In this document: positions 62,480 to 64,000 of the stretch, one piece after another
Layout: each line of letters opens with the position of its first letter
Numbering within the stretch: position 1 is the first letter of the stretch
Source of the DNA: Helicobacter jaachi
GTDB lineage: Bacteria; Campylobacterota; Campylobacteria; Campylobacterales; Helicobacteraceae
Assembly (NCBI RefSeq): GCF_000763135.2
Contig: NZ_JRPR02000005.1
Location: 47,162 to 111,161 of the forward strand
Length of the DNA: 64,000 nucleotides
Reading direction: 5' to 3'
Notes under the pieces: model-generated
What the model was told of the DNA's origin: nothing
Seen by the model: the letters and a program-made list of their open reading frames with translations, nothing else
Database searches by the model: none
Position numbers and translations under genes: made by a program

Positions 62480-64000
62480 ATGTTTAAGTCGCTTTCACTT
62501 GGCAGCAAGCTCGTGGCGTGTGTAACGGCGATATTTGTGATAATCATAGGCTCTGTTAGCTACTTCAATTACAGGCAAAATAGCCATGAGATAAACGACC
62601 TTTATACCGGCATTCAGCAAGGTGGGCTTGATGCTTCTTACAATACGATAAATATCACTATGAATATCGAGGCAAAATCGCACCTGCAAGCAATCGCAAA
62701 AAATCTTTTAAACATTTCGCATGATAATATCCTAGCACAGCGCGCCCTGCTAAAGACTGCGATGGAAATCACTAATTATCCGCTAATTTTCGTGGCTTAC
62801 GAAGATGGCGGCGTCATAATGCCAGGCAATAATAATGAAAAACTAAATGAATGGGATAAGCCAAGTGTAGATTTTCGCACGCGCGAATGGTATGTGAAAA
62901 CAAAGCAAAGTGGCAAAGCTGGTGAAATCGTGGTTAGCGTGTATAAGGCTGTGGGCGGGGCAACAGATGGTATGGCGGTGAGTACTGCGACTATGCCGCT
63001 AATAGAAAATGGGAAATTTGTGGGCGTGCTGGCGTTTGACATTGATGTAGATGAGTTTCAAAGCCGCCTAAATGCGAATAAGCGAAAGCAGCTGCCAAGT
63101 ATGGGAATCTTCATCACTGATGAAAAAGGGCATATTTTTTCACATGAGGATAAAAAGCTAGTAAATATCGATGGCACAAATACGACGCCTATCGAGCAGG
63201 CGATAAATGCCGCACTTGCGAAGTCAAAAGAGGGCAAGGTCGAGTATGAGATGAATGGCGTGCCAAAAATAGGCTACTATAAGCAAATGCCTTTTGGCTG
63301 GACGATAGTGGCTACTGCGGAGACGCACGACTACACTGACGCGCTAGATGATAATCTTTTGAGTGCGTCATTTGTGGCGATTATCGCGCTAATCATTGGT
63401 GCGGCGGTGCTATATTTATTTATCAAAAAGCTAATTTCGCCGGTGGGGCAGATAAAGACGCTGCTTTTGGGCTTTTTTAAGTATCTAAACTATGAAGTAA
63501 AAGACGCCCCAAAGGCGCTAATCATAAATAGCAAAGATGAAATCGGCGATATGGCAGATGCGATAAATCGCAATATTGAGCGCACTAAAAAGCATATAGA
63601 GCAGGATAATGCGCTGGTAGCAGATTCTCTAAAAGCAATCGATGCGGCAAAGGCTGGGAGTGCGACACTGCGTATCGAGCTAACTGGGAGCAATCCAAGC
63701 CTAAATCGCTTAAAAGATTCTGTAAATGAATTGCTAGAGCTACTTTGCACTGCGATAGGCAGGGACTTGCATGAGCTTAATCGTGTGTTTGATAGCTATA
63801 TAAAGCTTGATTTTAGCACATCGGTGAAAAATGCTAGCGGGCGCGTAGAAGAGGTCACAAACTCGCTAGGTAAAGAAATCCGCGAAATGCTAAAGACTTC
63901 CGCTAGCTTTGCTAATACTTTAAGCACTGAAGCAAAAACACTCCAAGAAGCTGTAAATAATCTCACTAACTTAACTAATGCACAAGCCAGTAGCTTAGAA
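62480..64000 (+). CDS. methyl-accepting chemotaxis protein, dCache type (3' truncated by window)
   Basis: The first 507 residues of a chemoreceptor; the frame is open to the window edge. TM1 about 9-29, a large periplasmic dCache_1 domain (about 30-300: LIFVAYEDGG, DFRTREWYVKTKQSGKAGEI, and later YYKQMPFGWTIVATAE), TM2 about 305-330, HAMP-like segment, then two repeat-like helical stretches (SRDLHELNRVF region). The signalling tip lies beyond 64000. AAGGAG precedes the ATG. The DFRTREWY block is characteristic of amino-acid-type dCache sensors, but the ligand cannot be read. Confidence 0.92.
   Translation, partial: MFKSLSLGSKLVACVTAIFVIIIGSVSYFNYRQNSHEINDLYTGIQQGGLDASYNTINITMNIEAKSHLQAIAKNLLNISHDNILAQRALLKTAMEITNYPLIFVAYEDGGVIMPGNNNEKLNEWDKPSVDFRTREWYVKTKQSGKAGEIVVSVYKAVGGATDGMAVSTATMPLIENGKFVGVLAFDIDVDEFQSRLNANKRKQLPSMGIFITDEKGHIFSHEDKKLVNIDGTNTTPIEQAINAALAKSKEGKVEYEMNGVPKIGYYKQMPFGWTIVATAETHDYTDALDDNLLSASFVAIIALIIGAAVLYLFIKKLISPVGQIKTLLLGFFKYLNYEVKDAPKALIINSKDEIGDMADAINRNIERTKKHIEQDNALVADSLKAIDAAKAGSATLRIELTGSNPSLNRLKDSVNELLELLCTAIGRDLHELNRVFDSYIKLDFSTSVKNASGRVEEVTNSLGKEIREMLKTSASFANTLSTEAKTLQEAVNNLTNLTNAQASSLE

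Noticed and set aside
1..64000. Prophage, insertion sequence or plasmid region
   Set aside because: No transposase, integrase, phage structural or replication gene is present, and gene order follows the Helicobacter core in most blocks.

Overview
The window comes from an AT-rich Campylobacterota genome, almost certainly an enterohepatic-type Helicobacter. The evidence is gene order as much as protein similarity. Several blocks match the known order of Helicobacter pylori neighbours: ispDF with an HP1021-type regulator; DUF6394-secF-secD-yajC-nhaA; moaC-mog-moaE-moaD-ribA; carbonic anhydrase, kdsA, ribH, nusB, pyrF and panC; cysS-murJ-DUF342-ruvA; hydABCDE; and metB next to cysK/mccA. The flagellin is FlaA-like, and the outer-membrane proteins look like Helicobacter/Campylobacter families. 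No insertion sequence, prophage, CRISPR array or rRNA is visible.

Layout. Bases 1-5303 hold a surface-glycan modification block: the end of rfbB, four SAM methyltransferases and one NodB-type deacetylase. Four of these genes carry a 10-11 bp poly-G tract with the same 5' TAAC, so they are contingency loci; in this sequence one is out of frame. Next come ispDF-HP1021-pgpA (minus strand), thiC, a YciI protein, tRNA-His and tRNA-Pro, and two lipoproteins. The Sec auxiliary operon follows, then two tandem Na+/H+ antiporters, feoB, flaA, a thioesterase, rmuC, and a molybdenum-cofactor cluster ending with ribA. Then come catalase with an ankyrin partner, a DedA protein, and the carbonic anhydrase-kdsA-ribH-nusB-pyrF-panC run, followed by two outer-membrane proteins, cysS-murJ, DUF342-ruvA, and a heme-type chemoreceptor overlapping an anti-sigma-like ATPase gene. 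STAS-lgt-SMR pair, trxA, a phosphoethanolamine transferase, the complete uptake-hydrogenase operon hydABCDE, a SIMPL lipoprotein, transsulfuration genes, an alpha/beta hydrolase and the first part of a second chemoreceptor complete the window.

Signals not explained by genes. (1) The heptamer AGATTCT/AGAATCT occurs far more often than chance, in genes and between them, and pairs into perfect palindromes at gene ends. It behaves like a DNA-uptake-type or methylation motif recruited as terminator. (2) A dispersed element of about 150 bp, bounded by TAGATTCTATAA, follows stop codons in at least three places. Its copies differ by compensatory changes that keep the same hairpins, which suggests a structured RNA. 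(3) A heme-binding chemoreceptor, an RsbW-like ATPase and a STAS protein are adjacent and may form one signalling module. (4) trxA has a structured leader and a rare WCNPC active site.

All functional calls rest on reading translated sequence and remembered family motifs; no database search was possible.
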